The position numbers and the translations under genes were made by a program. This document shows, one piece after another, positions 9,057 through 18,431 of a DNA stretch of 64,000 nucleotides. The notes beneath the pieces were generated by a model. It made no database searches, had not been told where the DNA came from, and saw only the letters and a program-made list of their open reading frames with translations. This DNA is from Vibrio sp. ES.051. Lineage in GTDB: Bacteria; Pseudomonadota; Gammaproteobacteria; Enterobacterales; Vibrionaceae. Where the stretch lies: assembly GCF_002563795.1 (NCBI RefSeq), contig NZ_PDJL01000005.1:434001-498000 (forward strand). Direction: 5' to 3'. Numbering within the stretch: the first letter of the stretch is position 1; the number at the start of each line of letters is the position of its first letter.

Positions 9057-9953
9057 GTGAGCAATGTGATGCAACAGACATTGACGTCTTTTCAACAAAG
9101 AAACAATCAGCAATTGAATTTATGGCTCGATCATCTCCCATATCAAGAGTTGCCATTGATTCAAGCAATGAAGTACGGCCTTTTGCTAGGTGGAAAACGC
9201 GTTCGCCCTTTTCTTGTTTACATCACAGGTCAAATGCTCGGCTGTAAATCTGAAGACTTAGACACGCCTGCCGCGGCTATTGAGTGCATTCACGCTTACT
9301 CACTTATTCATGACGATCTGCCTGCCATGGATGATGATGAGCTGCGTCGTGGTCAGCCCACTTGTCACATCAAATTTGATGAGGCAACGGCAATACTAAC
9401 TGGCGATGCACTCCAGACTCTCGCCTTTACTATTATTGCTGATGGCCAGTTAAATCCAGTCGCAGAAACGCAACGTATCAATATGATAAAGGCGCTGGCT
9501 CACTCTTCTGGTGCTCAGGGGATGTGCGTTGGACAAGCTCTGGACTTAGGTGCAGAAAACCGTCAAGTCTCTCTTGAAGAAATGGAAGTGATACATCGGA
9601 AGAAAACCGGAGCCCTGATTGACTGCGCAGTTAAACTAGGCGCTCTCGCCGCTGGTGAAAAAGGTATTGAGGTTTTACCTCACCTAAAACGTTACTCGAA
9701 AGCTATTGGTTTGGCGTTTCAGGTTCAAGACGATATTCTTGATATCATCAGTGACACAGAAACACTGGGTAAGCCTCAAGGTTCAGACCAAGAGTTGAAC
9801 AAGAGCACTTACCCTTCCTTGCTGGGTTTAGACGGAGCGATAGAGAAAGCTCACACTCTGTTACAGGAAGCGCTTCAAGCATTAGAAGCTATCCCATACA
9901 ATACTCAGTTACTCGAAGAGTTCGCCCGATATGTCATCGAGCGCAAAAATTAA
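9057..9953 (+). CDS. ispA: Farnesyl diphosphate synthase (geranyltranstransferase)
   Basis: Condenses isopentenyl diphosphate with dimethylallyl and then geranyl diphosphate to give farnesyl diphosphate, the precursor of quinones and undecaprenyl phosphate. The substrate-binding block GGKRVRP, the first aspartate-rich motif DDLPAMDDDELRRG and the second motif DDILD are all present. The coordinates use a GTG start (298 residues); an ATG at 9069 (294 residues, MQQTLTSF) is equally plausible, as neither has a strong ribosome-binding site. E. coli IspA has 299 residues. It lies between xseB and dxs. Confidence 0.95.
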   Translation: MSNVMQQTLTSFQQRNNQQLNLWLDHLPYQELPLIQAMKYGLLLGGKRVRPFLVYITGQMLGCKSEDLDTPAAAIECIHAYSLIHDDLPAMDDDELRRGQPTCHIKFDEATAILTGDALQTLAFTIIADGQLNPVAETQRINMIKALAHSSGAQGMCVGQALDLGAENRQVSLEEMEVIHRKKTGALIDCAVKLGALAAGEKGIEVLPHLKRYSKAIGLAFQVQDDILDIISDTETLGKPQGSDQELNKSTYPSLLGLDGAIEKAHTLLQEALQALEAIPYNTQLLEEFARYVIERKN

Positions 9954-9973
9954 CACTATAAGCGCGCATTTAT

Positions 9974-11839
9974 ATGACTCTTGATATTTCAAAGTACCCA
10001 ACACTGGCGTTAGCAAATACTCCGGAAGAGCTACGTCTTCTTCCGAAAGAAACATTACCAGCTTTGTGTGATGAATTGCGAACGTATCTGCTAAATTCAG
10101 TCAGCCAATCTAGTGGACATTTAGCGTCTGGCTTAGGCACCGTAGAGCTAACTGTCGCTTTGCATTATGTTTACAATACCCCAATCGATCAGTTGATCTG
10201 GGATGTTGGTCATCAAGCTTACCCGCATAAAATTCTCACTGGCCGCCGCGATCAAATGCCAACCATTCGCCAAAAAGATGGTCTACACCCTTTCCCTTGG
10301 CGTGAAGAAAGCGAGTATGACACGTTATCTGTTGGTCACTCTTCTACTTCTATCAGTGCAGGACTGGGCATGGCCATTAGCGCACAAAAAGAAGGCAAAG
10401 GTCGTAAAGTGGTGAGTGTGATCGGTGATGGTGCGATTACCGCAGGCATGGCATTCGAAGCGATGAACCACGCGGGTGATGTTCACTCTGACATGTTAGT
10501 GATTCTAAACGACAATGAAATGTCGATTTCAGAAAATGTTGGCGCTCTCAATAATCACCTCGCCAAAGTGCTTTCTGGTAGTTTATATACTTCCATTCGT
10601 GAAGGCGGTAAGAAGGTTCTGTCTGGCGTGCCCCCCATTAAAGAACTGGTTCGCCGCACCGAAGAACATCTAAAAGGGATGGTCGTACCGGGCACGCTGT
10701 TTGAAGAATTTGGGTTCAACTACATTGGTCCAATCGATGGACACGATGTGAATGAGCTGGTCAAAACCCTGAGAAACATGCGTGAGCTTAAAGGTCCTCA
10801 ATTCCTGCACATCATGACCAAGAAAGGCAAAGGTTATGAACCCGCAGAAAAAGATCCGATTGGTTATCACGGCGTTCCTAAATTTGATCCCACGCATCAC
10901 TGCCTGCCTAAAAGCAGCGGCGGAAAGCCCACCTTTTCAAAAATCTTTGGTGATTTTTTATGTGATATGGCCGCGCAAGATCCGAAGCTAATGGCGATTA
11001 CGCCAGCGATGCGTGAAGGCTCAGGCATGGTTCGATTCTCAAAAGAGTATCCAGAGCAGTACTTCGATGTGGCGATTGCAGAGCAGCACGCAGTCACGCT
11101 CGCGACAGGCATGGCCATCGCGGGCAATCACCCTATCGTTGCCATCTATTCCACCTTTTTGCAGCGCGGTTATGATCAACTGATCCACGATGTGGCGATC
11201 ATGAACTTACCTGTGATGTTCGCTATTGACCGCGCAGGTCTCGTTGGCGCTGATGGCCAAACTCACCAAGGTGCGTTCGATCTCAGCTTTATGCGTTGTA
11301 TCCCAAACATGGTGATCATGGCACCAAGCGACGAGAATGAATGTCGTCAAATGCTTTACACTGGTCACAAGCATACTGGTCCAAGTGCGGTTCGATACCC
11401 ACGTGGAAATGGTATGGGGGCAGAGATGGAAACGGAATTCACTGCGCTAGAAATTGGTAAAGGTCGCATCGTACGTAAAGGGGAGAAAGTCGCCATTTTG
11501 AACTTTGGCACCTTCTTAAGCAATGCGCTGGAAGTGGCAGATAAGCTCAATGCGACCGTGGCTGACATGCGCTTTGTCAAACCTCTTGATGAAGCACTAA
11601 TTCGTCAACTCGTCGCAGGCCATGACGTACTGGTCACACTGGAAGAAAACGTCATTTCTGGCGGCGCTGGTGCTGGTGTCGTAGAATTTATGATGAAAGA
11701 TAAAACCATTAAACCAGTTTTAAACCTAGGTCTCCCAGATGAATTTATCCCCCAAGGGACTCAAGACGAGTTGCATGCAGCGCTTGGACTCGATGCGAAA
11801 GGGATAGAGAAGTCCATTGTCGATTACCTCGACAAATAG
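9974..11839 (+). CDS. dxs: 1-deoxy-D-xylulose-5-phosphate synthase
   Basis: Thiamine diphosphate enzyme joining pyruvate and glyceraldehyde-3-phosphate, the first step of the non-mevalonate isoprenoid pathway. [13 protein letters not shown] and the thiamine-binding motif [18 protein letters not shown] (ending in NDN) are visible in the N-terminal half. [17 protein letters not shown] marks the pyrimidine-binding domain and the C-terminal transketolase domain is complete. Length of 621 residues equals the usual size. It is the last gene of xseB-ispA-dxs, supplying precursors for IspA next door, and is followed by a strong terminator. Confidence 0.97.
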   Translation: MTLDISKYPTLALANTPEELRLLPKETLPALCDELRTYLLNSVSQSSGHLASGLGTVELTVALHYVYNTPIDQLIWDVGHQAYPHKILTGRRDQMPTIRQKDGLHPFPWREESEYDTLSVGHSSTSISAGLGMAISAQKEGKGRKVVSVIGDGAITAGMAFEAMNHAGDVHSDMLVILNDNEMSISENVGALNNHLAKVLSGSLYTSIREGGKKVLSGVPPIKELVRRTEEHLKGMVVPGTLFEEFGFNYIGPIDGHDVNELVKTLRNMRELKGPQFLHIMTKKGKGYEPAEKDPIGYHGVPKFDPTHHCLPKSSGGKPTFSKIFGDFLCDMAAQDPKLMAITPAMREGSGMVRFSKEYPEQYFDVAIAEQHAVTLATGMAIAGNHPIVAIYSTFLQRGYDQLIHDVAIMNLPVMFAIDRAGLVGADGQTHQGAFDLSFMRCIPNMVIMAPSDENECRQMLYTGHKHTGPSAVRYPRGNGMGAEMETEFTALEIGKGRIVRKGEKVAILNFGTFLSNALEVADKLNATVADMRFVKPLDEALIRQLVAGHDVLVTLEENVISGGAGAGVVEFMMKDKTIKPVLNLGLPDEFIPQGTQDELHAALGLDAKGIEKSIVDYLDK

Positions 11840-11854
11840 CCTAACCAAAATGCG

Positions 11855-11883
11855 AAAAAGGGATGCCATGTGCATCCCTTTTT
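11855..11883 (+). terminator. Rho-independent terminator after dxs
   Basis: Stem AAAAAGGGATGC / GCATCCCTTTTT with a small loop, 15 bases after the dxs stop. The symmetric A and T tracts could also serve the converging pgpA transcript. Confidence 0.85.
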
Positions 11884-11913
11884 AATTCTTCCATGATTGT
11901 TGTTGATGAATAT

Positions 11914-12420
11914 CTAGTTCATCCAGCCCGCGTATTTCGCGACTAAAAACAGCGTAATCCCCGCCATAATACCTGCCACTATGTCATCCACCATGATGCC
12001 GAATCCGCCGTGAACGCGCTTATCTAACCAACCAATCGGCCAAGGTTTCACCATATCGAAAAAACGGAATAAGATGAAACCAGTGAGCAGCCACTTCCAT
12101 TCGGTTAATGGAATGTTTAGTGCCGGTACGATACCCATCGTGATCCAATAACCAGCAAACTCATCCCATACTATCGAACCGTGATCATGAACCCCCATAT
12201 CTGCAGAAGTGATTTGGCAAATTTTAATGCCAATAACACACGAAATCAGAACGACAATGACATACGCTGGAAATGGTAACTGAGCCAAAAGTAAAAAGAA
12301 CGGTATCGCCGCTAATGTTCCCATAGTGCCAGGGATAAAAGGTGATAAGCCGCTACCAAACCCAGTCGCCAATAAGTGCCATGGATTCGTTAGTGAAATC
12401 AGAGAAAGAGGGTTGGTCAT
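11914..12420 (-). CDS. pgpA: Phosphatidylglycerophosphatase A
   Basis: Inner-membrane phosphatase converting phosphatidylglycerophosphate to phosphatidylglycerol. The family motif GFGSGLSPFIPGTMGTLAAI lies near residues 21-40, and HDHGSIVWDEFAGYW with FDMVKPWPIGWLD provides the conserved acidic and basic residues. Hydrophobic segments are spread along its 168 residues. It is the last gene after thiL (42 bases apart), the conserved thiL-pgpA order, and converges on dxs. Confidence 0.95.
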   Translation of the reverse strand: MTNPLSLISLTNPWHLLATGFGSGLSPFIPGTMGTLAAIPFFLLLAQLPFPAYVIVVLISCVIGIKICQITSADMGVHDHGSIVWDEFAGYWITMGIVPALNIPLTEWKWLLTGFILFRFFDMVKPWPIGWLDKRVHGGFGIMVDDIVAGIMAGITLFLVAKYAGWMN

Positions 12421-12462
12421 ATCCTTAAAGCCTATACTGCTAATTTGGTTTCAATCTTAAGG

Positions 12463-13428
12463 TCACTTAAAGTGGTCGAAACCACTGAGATCCCAATCGA
12501 GAGGTTGGTTACTGTCATGCAGTTCAAAAAAACCATTGGGTCGAATTTGGCCAATGCATGTAACTTTGCAACCAGTATGCGACAGTGCACTTTGCAGTGA
12601 ACCTCGGTTTTGTTCAGGCACAGTAAAGCACAATTCGTATTCTTCGCCACTTGCTAAAGCATACTGCTGAGCACTAACCTTATCATCTAAAAACTGCATT
12701 AACTCCGAAGATATGGGTAAGTGAGAGACATCAATACTCACGCCTACTTGAGAGCGTCGCAAAATATGGTTGATATCAGCCATCAAACCATCTGAAATAT
12801 CGATAGCGGATGATGCTAAGCCGACTAAGGCTTGCCCTGCAAGTACGCGAGGCGTACTGAGGTAATGCGCCCGCTCTAGCTCTTCTGCGCCCGTTCGGCT
12901 ACGCAGAGACGCATTGAGAATGACATCCAACCCAGCTTTCGCATCCCCAAGATGGCCTGTAACGTATACCCAATCGCCAACTTTAGCACCTGATCGTGTT
13001 AACGCTTTGCCTTCAGGTACAAAACCCTGCACTGTCAACGTCAGACTCAGAGGGCCTTTGGTCGTATCCCCACCGATTAACTGGATACCAAAGTAATCGG
13101 CCAACTCAAAAAACGCATCACAGAAAGGAGCTAACCACGTCTCATCCGGCTCTGGCATCGTTAACGCAAAACTTACCCAAGCAGGAGTTGCGCCCATCGC
13201 CGCCAAATCACTAATATTAGAAGCAAGCGCCTTATGTGCTACCCAAGCAGGGTTGGCGTGTGACAGAAAGTGAGTGCCAGATACTAACGTATCAGTGCTA
13301 ATGGCAATCTGAACATTAGCTGGAGCTTTGACGAGTGCACAATCATCACCTGCGGCGAGGTGGACATCTTTACGTTGGTTCTGACGTCCAACGAAGTATT
13401 TATCGATCAGGTTAAATTCACCAGACAT
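12463..13428 (-). CDS. thiL: Thiamine-monophosphate kinase
   Basis: Phosphorylates thiamine monophosphate to thiamine diphosphate, the cofactor used by Dxs. The AIR synthase-like fold shows the N-terminal metal and ATP-binding block DDCALVKAP and ISTDTLVSGTHF, the central GGDTTKGPLSL, and the C-terminal ASGEEYELCFTV. The 321 residues fit the family. A nusB terminator separates it from nusB upstream, so thiL-pgpA probably has its own promoter in the 220-base gap, although these genes often form one operon with rib-nusB. Confidence 0.95.
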   Translation of the reverse strand: MSGEFNLIDKYFVGRQNQRKDVHLAAGDDCALVKAPANVQIAISTDTLVSGTHFLSHANPAWVAHKALASNISDLAAMGATPAWVSFALTMPEPDETWLAPFCDAFFELADYFGIQLIGGDTTKGPLSLTLTVQGFVPEGKALTRSGAKVGDWVYVTGHLGDAKAGLDVILNASLRSRTGAEELERAHYLSTPRVLAGQALVGLASSAIDISDGLMADINHILRRSQVGVSIDVSHLPISSELMQFLDDKVSAQQYALASGEEYELCFTVPEQNRGSLQSALSHTGCKVTCIGQIRPNGFFELHDSNQPLDWDLSGFDHFK

Positions 13429-13607
13429 AATTCATTTATCTTTTCACGCCAATGCAATTTATTAGGGTTCGAAAACGGCGCTGGAAAGAACGCAAAAACA
13501 AAGAAACAGTGCGTTAAATAGCAACGCTACAGGCATACCTTTAACGCCGTTCTTGTGCTCTTAAACCAGACAGAGCCGGATAGAGATTAATGGTATGGGG
13601 ATAATAC

Positions 13608-13634
13608 AAAAAAGGCCAGCATGAGCTGACCTTT
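13608..13634 (-). terminator. Rho-independent terminator after nusB
   Basis: On the minus strand, AAAAGGTCAGC / GCTGGCCTTTT with loop TCAT and a six-T run, 15 bases after the nusB stop. The stem has one G-U type mismatch. Confidence 0.75.
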
Positions 13635-13649
13635 TCACTGAAGAAATCG

Positions 13650-14117
13650 TTATTTCTTACGGACGTGAGGGGCGGCTTTATCTAGCACACCATTCACAAA
13701 TTTGTGACTGTCTTCCGCAGCGAATACTTTAGCAAGTTCAATCGCTTCGTTGATTACCACTTTGTAAGGAACATCTTCGCGACGAGTCATCTCGTACATA
13801 GCAAGGCGAAGAAGGGCAAGCTCCATCATATCTAGGTCCTGCATCGGACGAGAGGTATATGGACGAATTTTGCTATCTAGCTCAGCGTGGCTAAGTACAA
13901 CACCGCTTAGTAGTTCACGGAAGTAAGCGACGTCAGTCTCTGGAGCAGCAAGCGCTGGCTCTGATGCGTGAAGTTCTTCTTCATCGTATTTGTCGCCAGA
14001 CAAAAACTGTTCTTCGATTTTGGCAACGTTCTCTTTAGTAATTTGCCATGAGTAGATCGCCTGTAGAGCGAATTGACGTGCATTACGACGTGCGGCTGGT
14101 TTCACACTGGCCCCCAT
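13650..14117 (-). CDS. nusB: Transcription antitermination factor NusB
   Basis: RNA-binding factor that, with NusE (ribosomal protein S10), recognises boxA in rRNA antitermination. The N-terminal arginine-rich segment [16 protein letters not shown] and the C-terminal block [15 protein letters not shown] followed by the phrase [11 protein letters not shown] are diagnostic. It has 155 residues. The ATG overlaps the ribH stop (TAATG), so translation is probably coupled. It is the last gene of the riboflavin run and is followed by a terminator. Confidence 0.96.
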   Translation of the reverse strand: MGASVKPAARRNARQFALQAIYSWQITKENVAKIEEQFLSGDKYDEEELHASEPALAAPETDVAYFRELLSGVVLSHAELDSKIRPYTSRPMQDLDMMELALLRLAMYEMTRREDVPYKVVINEAIELAKVFAAEDSHKFVNGVLDKAAPHVRKK

Positions 14118-14587
14118 TAGGAATCTATTTCAGATAGTACATTAATCATTTCAAGTGCGCTTAGTGCAGCCTCTGCACCTTTATTACCAGCCTTGGTTCC
14201 TGCGCGTTCTATTGCTTGATCGATCGTATCAACAGTCAACACACCAAATGCTACTGGAATACTGTATTCCATAGACACTTGTGCCAGACCTTTGTTCATT
14301 TCACTACAAACATAGTCAAAGTGAGGCGTTCCACCGCGAATAACCGACCCTAGAGAAACAATAGCGTCGAATTTGCCAGTTTTAGCAACACGCTGAGCTA
14401 CTAGAGGTAGTTCTACGGCACCTGGACAACGCACAACCGTGATGTTGTCTTCGCTTACTTGTCCGTGACGCTTTAGTGTATCGATCGCACCAGAAAGTAG
14501 GCTTTCGTTAATAAAACTGTTGAAGCGAGAAATAACGATAGCAATTTTTGCATTTGGCGCTGGGAAGCCACCCTCGATCACTTTCAT
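14117..14587 (-). CDS. ribH: 6,7-dimethyl-8-ribityllumazine synthase
   Basis: Condenses the pyrimidinedione intermediate with dihydroxybutanone phosphate to form lumazine, the penultimate step of riboflavin synthesis; it assembles into icosahedral capsids. Visible motifs are [19 protein letters not shown] near the N-terminus, [10 protein letters not shown], and the active-site [15 protein letters not shown] containing the catalytic His. It has 156 residues and a GGAAAG ribosome-binding site. It lies between ribBX and nusB, overlapping nusB by one base. Confidence 0.96.
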   Translation of the reverse strand: MKVIEGGFPAPNAKIAIVISRFNSFINESLLSGAIDTLKRHGQVSEDNITVVRCPGAVELPLVAQRVAKTGKFDAIVSLGSVIRGGTPHFDYVCSEMNKGLAQVSMEYSIPVAFGVLTVDTIDQAIERAGTKAGNKGAEAALSALEMINVLSEIDS

Positions 14588-14756
14588 AAGCTTTCCTTTA
14601 ACTCTATTTATAAGTGAAATATGTTCATCAAGTGAGAATCGCCGGATTCTAGCACAAATTTGTGAGCAATATCTAATGGAAATTGGATGCAGACCACCAG
14701 TTCCTAGTCGTTTGTAGCTTAAGCTCGTAAAAGACTAGAAACTTATCGTCCAGCCG

Positions 14757-15866
14757 TTAATCGCAGACGTATTCAACCACGTTCAGACCAAAGCCACTCA
14801 ATGCGTGATATTTTTTGTTAGTCGACGATAAAAGGCGCATGTCATGTATGCCCAAATCCGCCAGAATTTGCGATCCCACCCCCACACGGCGAGACGTTCC
14901 TTGCTTTTTCGCAAGCGTTGGCGCTTCGCCTTTGTCTTGCGCTTCGAACATTTTCACGCGATGGATGAGTAACTCTGTTGACTCTTCATGACCAAGCACG
15001 ACCAACACCCCGCCCTCTTCACCGATGCGTTTCATCGCTTTGTCTAGCGTCCAACTGCGTTCCGCATTTCGGTCACTGCGCAGCAAATCGGTAAAGATAT
15101 CTTGTAGGTGCACACGTACCAATGGCGCGCCTTCTTGTAAGTCACCTTTGCACATTGCGTAATGCACTTGGTTATCGATGGTATCTTTATAAGTGACCAG
15201 CGTAAATTCACCAAACTCTGTCGGTAATTTACACTCCGCCACACGCTCGATGGTGGTTTCGGTGTTATTGCGGTACTCAATTAAGTCGGCGATAGTGCCT
15301 AGTTTAATGCCGTGCTTCTCTGCAAAGATCTCTAGATCAGGGCGACGAGCCATGGTGCCGTCGTCATTTAAGATTTCGACGATAACCGATGCTGGTTCAA
15401 GACCCGCTAGCCGAGCTAAATCACAACCAGCTTCTGTATGACCGGCACGAGTTAATACGCCACCATCTTGTGCCGCTAAAGGAAAAATATGACCAGGCTG
15501 AACTAAGTCTGCGGCTTTCGCTTTTGGAGCCACCGCAGCTTGAACAGTACGAGCCCGATCTGCTGCAGAAATTCCCGTTGTGACACCTTCAGCTGCTTCA
15601 ATTGAAACCGTAAAATTCGTGGTGTACTGCGCATTATTATCTTGCACCATTGGTGGCAAGCCTAAACTTTCACAACGCGCTTTTGTCATTGTCAAACAAA
15701 TCAAACCACGGCCGTGAGTTGCCATAAAGTTGATCGCTTCCGGCGTAATATGCTCGGCAGCCATGATCAAATCCCCTTCGTTCTCACGATCTTCATCATC
15801 CATTAAGATGACCATTTTACCCGTACGGATATCATCAATAATCTCTTGTGGCGTACTGATTGGCAT
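14757..15866 (-). CDS. ribB: 3,4-dihydroxy-2-butanone-4-phosphate synthase with degenerate GTP cyclohydrolase II domain (RibBX type)
   Basis: The N-terminal RibB domain (residues 1 to about 200) is intact, with [17 protein letters not shown] (22-39) and HTEAGCDL (143-150), and should make dihydroxybutanone phosphate from ribulose-5-phosphate. The C-terminal domain (about 205-369) aligns with GTP cyclohydrolase II. However, where the active enzyme has three zinc-binding cysteines after VRVH, this protein reads [18 protein letters not shown] (250-267) with no Cys. Such RibBX proteins are known in Proteobacteria and lack cyclohydrolase activity, so a separate ribA is expected elsewhere. It is placed between ribE and ribH. 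No FMN riboswitch is evident upstream. Confidence 0.9.
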   Translation of the reverse strand: MPISTPQEIIDDIRTGKMVILMDDEDRENEGDLIMAAEHITPEAINFMATHGRGLICLTMTKARCESLGLPPMVQDNNAQYTTNFTVSIEAAEGVTTGISAADRARTVQAAVAPKAKAADLVQPGHIFPLAAQDGGVLTRAGHTEAGCDLARLAGLEPASVIVEILNDDGTMARRPDLEIFAEKHGIKLGTIADLIEYRNNTETTIERVAECKLPTEFGEFTLVTYKDTIDNQVHYAMCKGDLQEGAPLVRVHLQDIFTDLLRSDRNAERSWTLDKAMKRIGEEGGVLVVLGHEESTELLIHRVKMFEAQDKGEAPTLAKKQGTSRRVGVGSQILADLGIHDMRLLSSTNKKYHALSGFGLNVVEYVCD

Positions 15867-15989
15867 AATCTGTTTTCCCGTTATTCTAAATTTATTATTG
15901 CGGCAGCAATGGTTAACGTCTTGTTACTCATACACTCAACGTTACCGTCTGAGCTTTGGTTTAACTTAATCACCTCGACCATACAGGCA

Positions 15990-16643
15990 TTAGGCAAAAC
16001 CATTTTGCTGTAAAAAGTCCATGGTGATTCCAGATTCTGACTTCTCTTCTTGCTGACCTTGCAGCAAGCGCTCCATGTAACGAGCGAGCACATCAACTTC
16101 TAGATTAACTTTACGTCCCACTTGAAATTGGTCAATAGTAGTTTCTTCACTAGTATGAGGAACAATCGTCAATTTGAACGCATTTTTACGTAAGTCGTTC
16201 ACGGTCAAGCTAATACCATCAACCGTGATAGAGCCTTTTCCTGCCACATACTTGCTGATTGCAACTGGCATTGCGACCCAAAACTCTATCGCTCGGCCAA
16301 CGTGATTACGTTCTACAATTTCTCCCACGCCATCGACGTGACCAGAAACAATATGACCACCAAAACGCGTGGTTGGCAGCATGGCTTTTTCTAAATTTAC
16401 CTTATCGCCAACCTGATATTCTGCAAACCCCGTTTTTTTCAGTGTCTCTAAAGACAAGTCGGCACTGTAATAGTGGTTGCCGAAATCAACCACAGTCAAA
16501 CAAACACCATTGGTCGCAATACTGTCACCTAACTTGACATCAGACATATCAAGTTGACTTGTTTCAACGGTGACGGTGATGTCTTCGCCCTTCGGCGTGA
16601 TGGCAGTGAGTATGCCAACTGCCTCTACAATTCCTGTAAACAT
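15990..16643 (-). CDS. ribE: Riboflavin synthase alpha subunit
   Basis: Dismutates two lumazines into riboflavin and the pyrimidinedione. It begins with the classic MFTGIVEAVG and contains two lumazine-binding repeats (about residues 1-95 and 96-195), each with the GDSIATNGVCLTV or KGSITVDGISLTV block and the GGHIVSGHVDGVG motif. It has 217 residues. It is the third gene of nrdR-ribD-ribE-ribBX-ribH-nusB, 12 bases after ribD. Confidence 0.96.
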   Translation of the reverse strand: MFTGIVEAVGILTAITPKGEDITVTVETSQLDMSDVKLGDSIATNGVCLTVVDFGNHYYSADLSLETLKKTGFAEYQVGDKVNLEKAMLPTTRFGGHIVSGHVDGVGEIVERNHVGRAIEFWVAMPVAISKYVAGKGSITVDGISLTVNDLRKNAFKLTIVPHTSEETTIDQFQVGRKVNLEVDVLARYMERLLQGQQEEKSESGITMDFLQQNGFA

Positions 16644-16655
16644 AATGCTTCTTAT

Positions 16656-17780
16656 CTAGATTTCAGTGCGTTTGATCGTAGCGGTGATGCGGATGTCCAC
16701 CCCCACCATACGAACATCAGTAATGTTTAAATCAATGACTTTCGCCATCTCAGTCAACCCAAGCGCACCAATTAAGCCACGACCGTCACTTCCCATCAAT
16801 TTTGGCGCGAGATAAACAATCAACTCATCGACAAGATTAGCTTTAATTAGCGCACTCGCGAAGGTTGCTCCCGCTTCTACCCATAAATGATTGATCTGGA
16901 AATCGTTCGCAGCGCTTTTGAATATCGCTGCAAGATCCACGTGACCAGAGCTATCCAATTGCGGAACTATGTCACCACCTTGGCTAACGATGATACGCTC
17001 CCCCTCAGTATTAAACAGTTTAAGCGTATCCGTAAGATGATTCTGGCGATCTAAAATCACTCTTGCGGGCTGGCGAAGATCTTCTCGTAAATACTGTGCT
17101 TGGACGCTTTCTGGCAAGTCATCCCAGCGCACATTCAGCGATGCGTTATCATCAACCACGGTTTTACTGGTAGAGAGAATACCGCCACTTATGGCACGGT
17201 AACGCTGTACATCTTGGCGAGCATTTAGGGAGGTAATCCATTGGCTTTGGCCATTGCTCAGGGCACTTTGGCCATCCAAGCTTGCAGCCATTTTCAACTG
17301 AATAAACGGCATCCCGGTACGCATAAATTTAATAAAACCCGGATTGAGCGCATTCGCGTCATGTTCTAGCAAGCCTACATGAACCTCAACGCCCGCATCT
17401 CGCAGCATCTGGATACCGCGACCAGCAACTTGAGGATTTGGGTCTTGCATTGCACATACTACACGTGCCACTTTCGCTTTAATCAACCCTTCAGCACACG
17501 GTGGCGTTCGGCCATAGTGAGAGCACGGCTCTAGGGTAACGTAAGCAGTCGCGCCCTCGGCTTTCTTACCAGCCATACGCAATGCATGCACTTCAGCATG
17601 AGGCTCACCGGCACGATGATGGTAGCCTTCGCCCACAATCTCGTCATCACGCACAATAACGCAACCGACATTCGGGTTTGGGGCGGTGGTGAAAACACCA
17701 CGTTTCGCTAGCATGATTGCTCGCGACATCATGGAAAAATCTTGAGAGGAAAATTCTATTTGAGGAGTGTATTGAGTCAT
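16656..17780 (-). CDS. ribD: Bifunctional riboflavin deaminase-reductase RibD
   Basis: Deaminates and then reduces the first pyrimidine intermediate of riboflavin synthesis. The N-terminal deaminase domain has the zinc site PHAEVHALRMA and PCSHYGRTPPC. The C-terminal reductase domain begins near FIQLKMAASLDGQSAL and ends with the region GSDGRGLIGALGL. The ATG at 17780 gives 374 residues, close to E. coli (367); an upstream in-frame start at 17858 would overlap nrdR by about 70 bases and add 26 residues without family similarity. It follows nrdR by 7 bases. Confidence 0.95.
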   Translation of the reverse strand: MTQYTPQIEFSSQDFSMMSRAIMLAKRGVFTTAPNPNVGCVIVRDDEIVGEGYHHRAGEPHAEVHALRMAGKKAEGATAYVTLEPCSHYGRTPPCAEGLIKAKVARVVCAMQDPNPQVAGRGIQMLRDAGVEVHVGLLEHDANALNPGFIKFMRTGMPFIQLKMAASLDGQSALSNGQSQWITSLNARQDVQRYRAISGGILSTSKTVVDDNASLNVRWDDLPESVQAQYLREDLRQPARVILDRQNHLTDTLKLFNTEGERIIVSQGGDIVPQLDSSGHVDLAAIFKSAANDFQINHLWVEAGATFASALIKANLVDELIVYLAPKLMGSDGRGLIGALGLTEMAKVIDLNITDVRMVGVDIRITATIKRTEI

Positions 17781-17787
17781 GGGCAAC

Positions 17788-18237
17788 TTAGTCTTCAAGG
17801 CGGGCAATCTCTTCGCCAAACTCGCGAATATCTTCAAAGCTACGATAAACGGAAGCAAAACGAATGTAAGCCACTTTATCTAACTCTTTAAGCTGGTCCA
17901 TCACCAAATTACCTATCATGTCACTGGGTACTTCACGTTCACCTGTTGCTCGCAGTTGCGATTTAATCATACTGATCGCTAACTCTATCGCGTCTGCGCT
18001 CACTGGGCGTTTTTCCAACGCACGCTGAATACCGCCGACCATTTTATCTTCATCAAATGGTTCGCGATTACCATTAGATTTAATCACTTTTGGCATCACT
18101 AACTCAGCCGTCTCAAACGTAGTAAAACGTTCGCTGCACGCTAGGCATTGACGACGACGACGGACTTGATGGCCATCTGCGACTAAGCGAGAATCAATCA
18201 CTTTTGTATCGTTCTCGGAACAAAAAGGACAATGCAT
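17788..18237 (-). CDS. nrdR: Transcriptional repressor NrdR
   Basis: Zinc-ribbon and ATP-cone repressor of ribonucleotide reductase genes. The N-terminal zinc ribbon uses CPFC and CLAC pairs (residues 3-34) with [17 protein letters not shown]. The ATP-cone domain (about 49-139) begins [18 protein letters not shown]. It has 149 residues, the exact family length. It is the first gene of the riboflavin run, its usual position. An 81-base imperfect inverted repeat lies just upstream. Confidence 0.97.
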   Translation of the reverse strand: MHCPFCSENDTKVIDSRLVADGHQVRRRRQCLACSERFTTFETAELVMPKVIKSNGNREPFDEDKMVGGIQRALEKRPVSADAIELAISMIKSQLRATGEREVPSDMIGNLVMDQLKELDKVAYIRFASVYRSFEDIREFGEEIARLED

Positions 18238-18250
18238 ATCACCTCCATAT

Positions 18251-18331
18251 CTATACCAAAATAACCTCGAAAGTTGGCATCAGTTAACCACGGCCATGTA
18301 CTTCGTCTTGTTTGAAGTCATTTGGGTATAG
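18251..18331. repeat. Imperfect inverted repeat (MITE-like) upstream of nrdR
   Basis: The arms CTATACCAAAATAACCTCGA (18251-18270) and, on the other strand, CTATACCCAAATGACTTCAA (from 18331 leftward) match at 16 of 20 positions and enclose about 40 bases. A similar half-arm TATACTCAAATGACTTCA lies at about 3579-3596 ahead of zntB. From memory, TATACCCAAATGACTTC-type words recur in Vibrio intergenic regions. No ORF is inside. It could contribute promoter or RNA structure for the nrdR-rib run. Confidence 0.45.
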
Positions 18332-18382
18332 AGCCGAATCAAAGCCCCTGTAGTGTAGCGGAATTGATATGCCATAGAAAAC

Positions 18383-18408
18383 AAAAAGGGGCGTTAGCGC
18401 CCCTTTTT
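18383..18408 (-). terminator. Rho-independent terminator after proA
   Basis: Stem AAAAAGGGGCG / CGCCCCTTTTT with a minimal TTAG-containing loop, 24 bases after the proA stop on the minus strand. Confidence 0.85.
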
Positions 18409-18431
18409 CAATCAATATCAAGTCGAATATG

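Noticed and set aside
15867..15989. FMN riboswitch upstream of ribBX
   Set aside because: The gap is only 123 bases and lies within an operon. None of the conserved FMN-element words (AGGGTGAAATTC-type) was seen.
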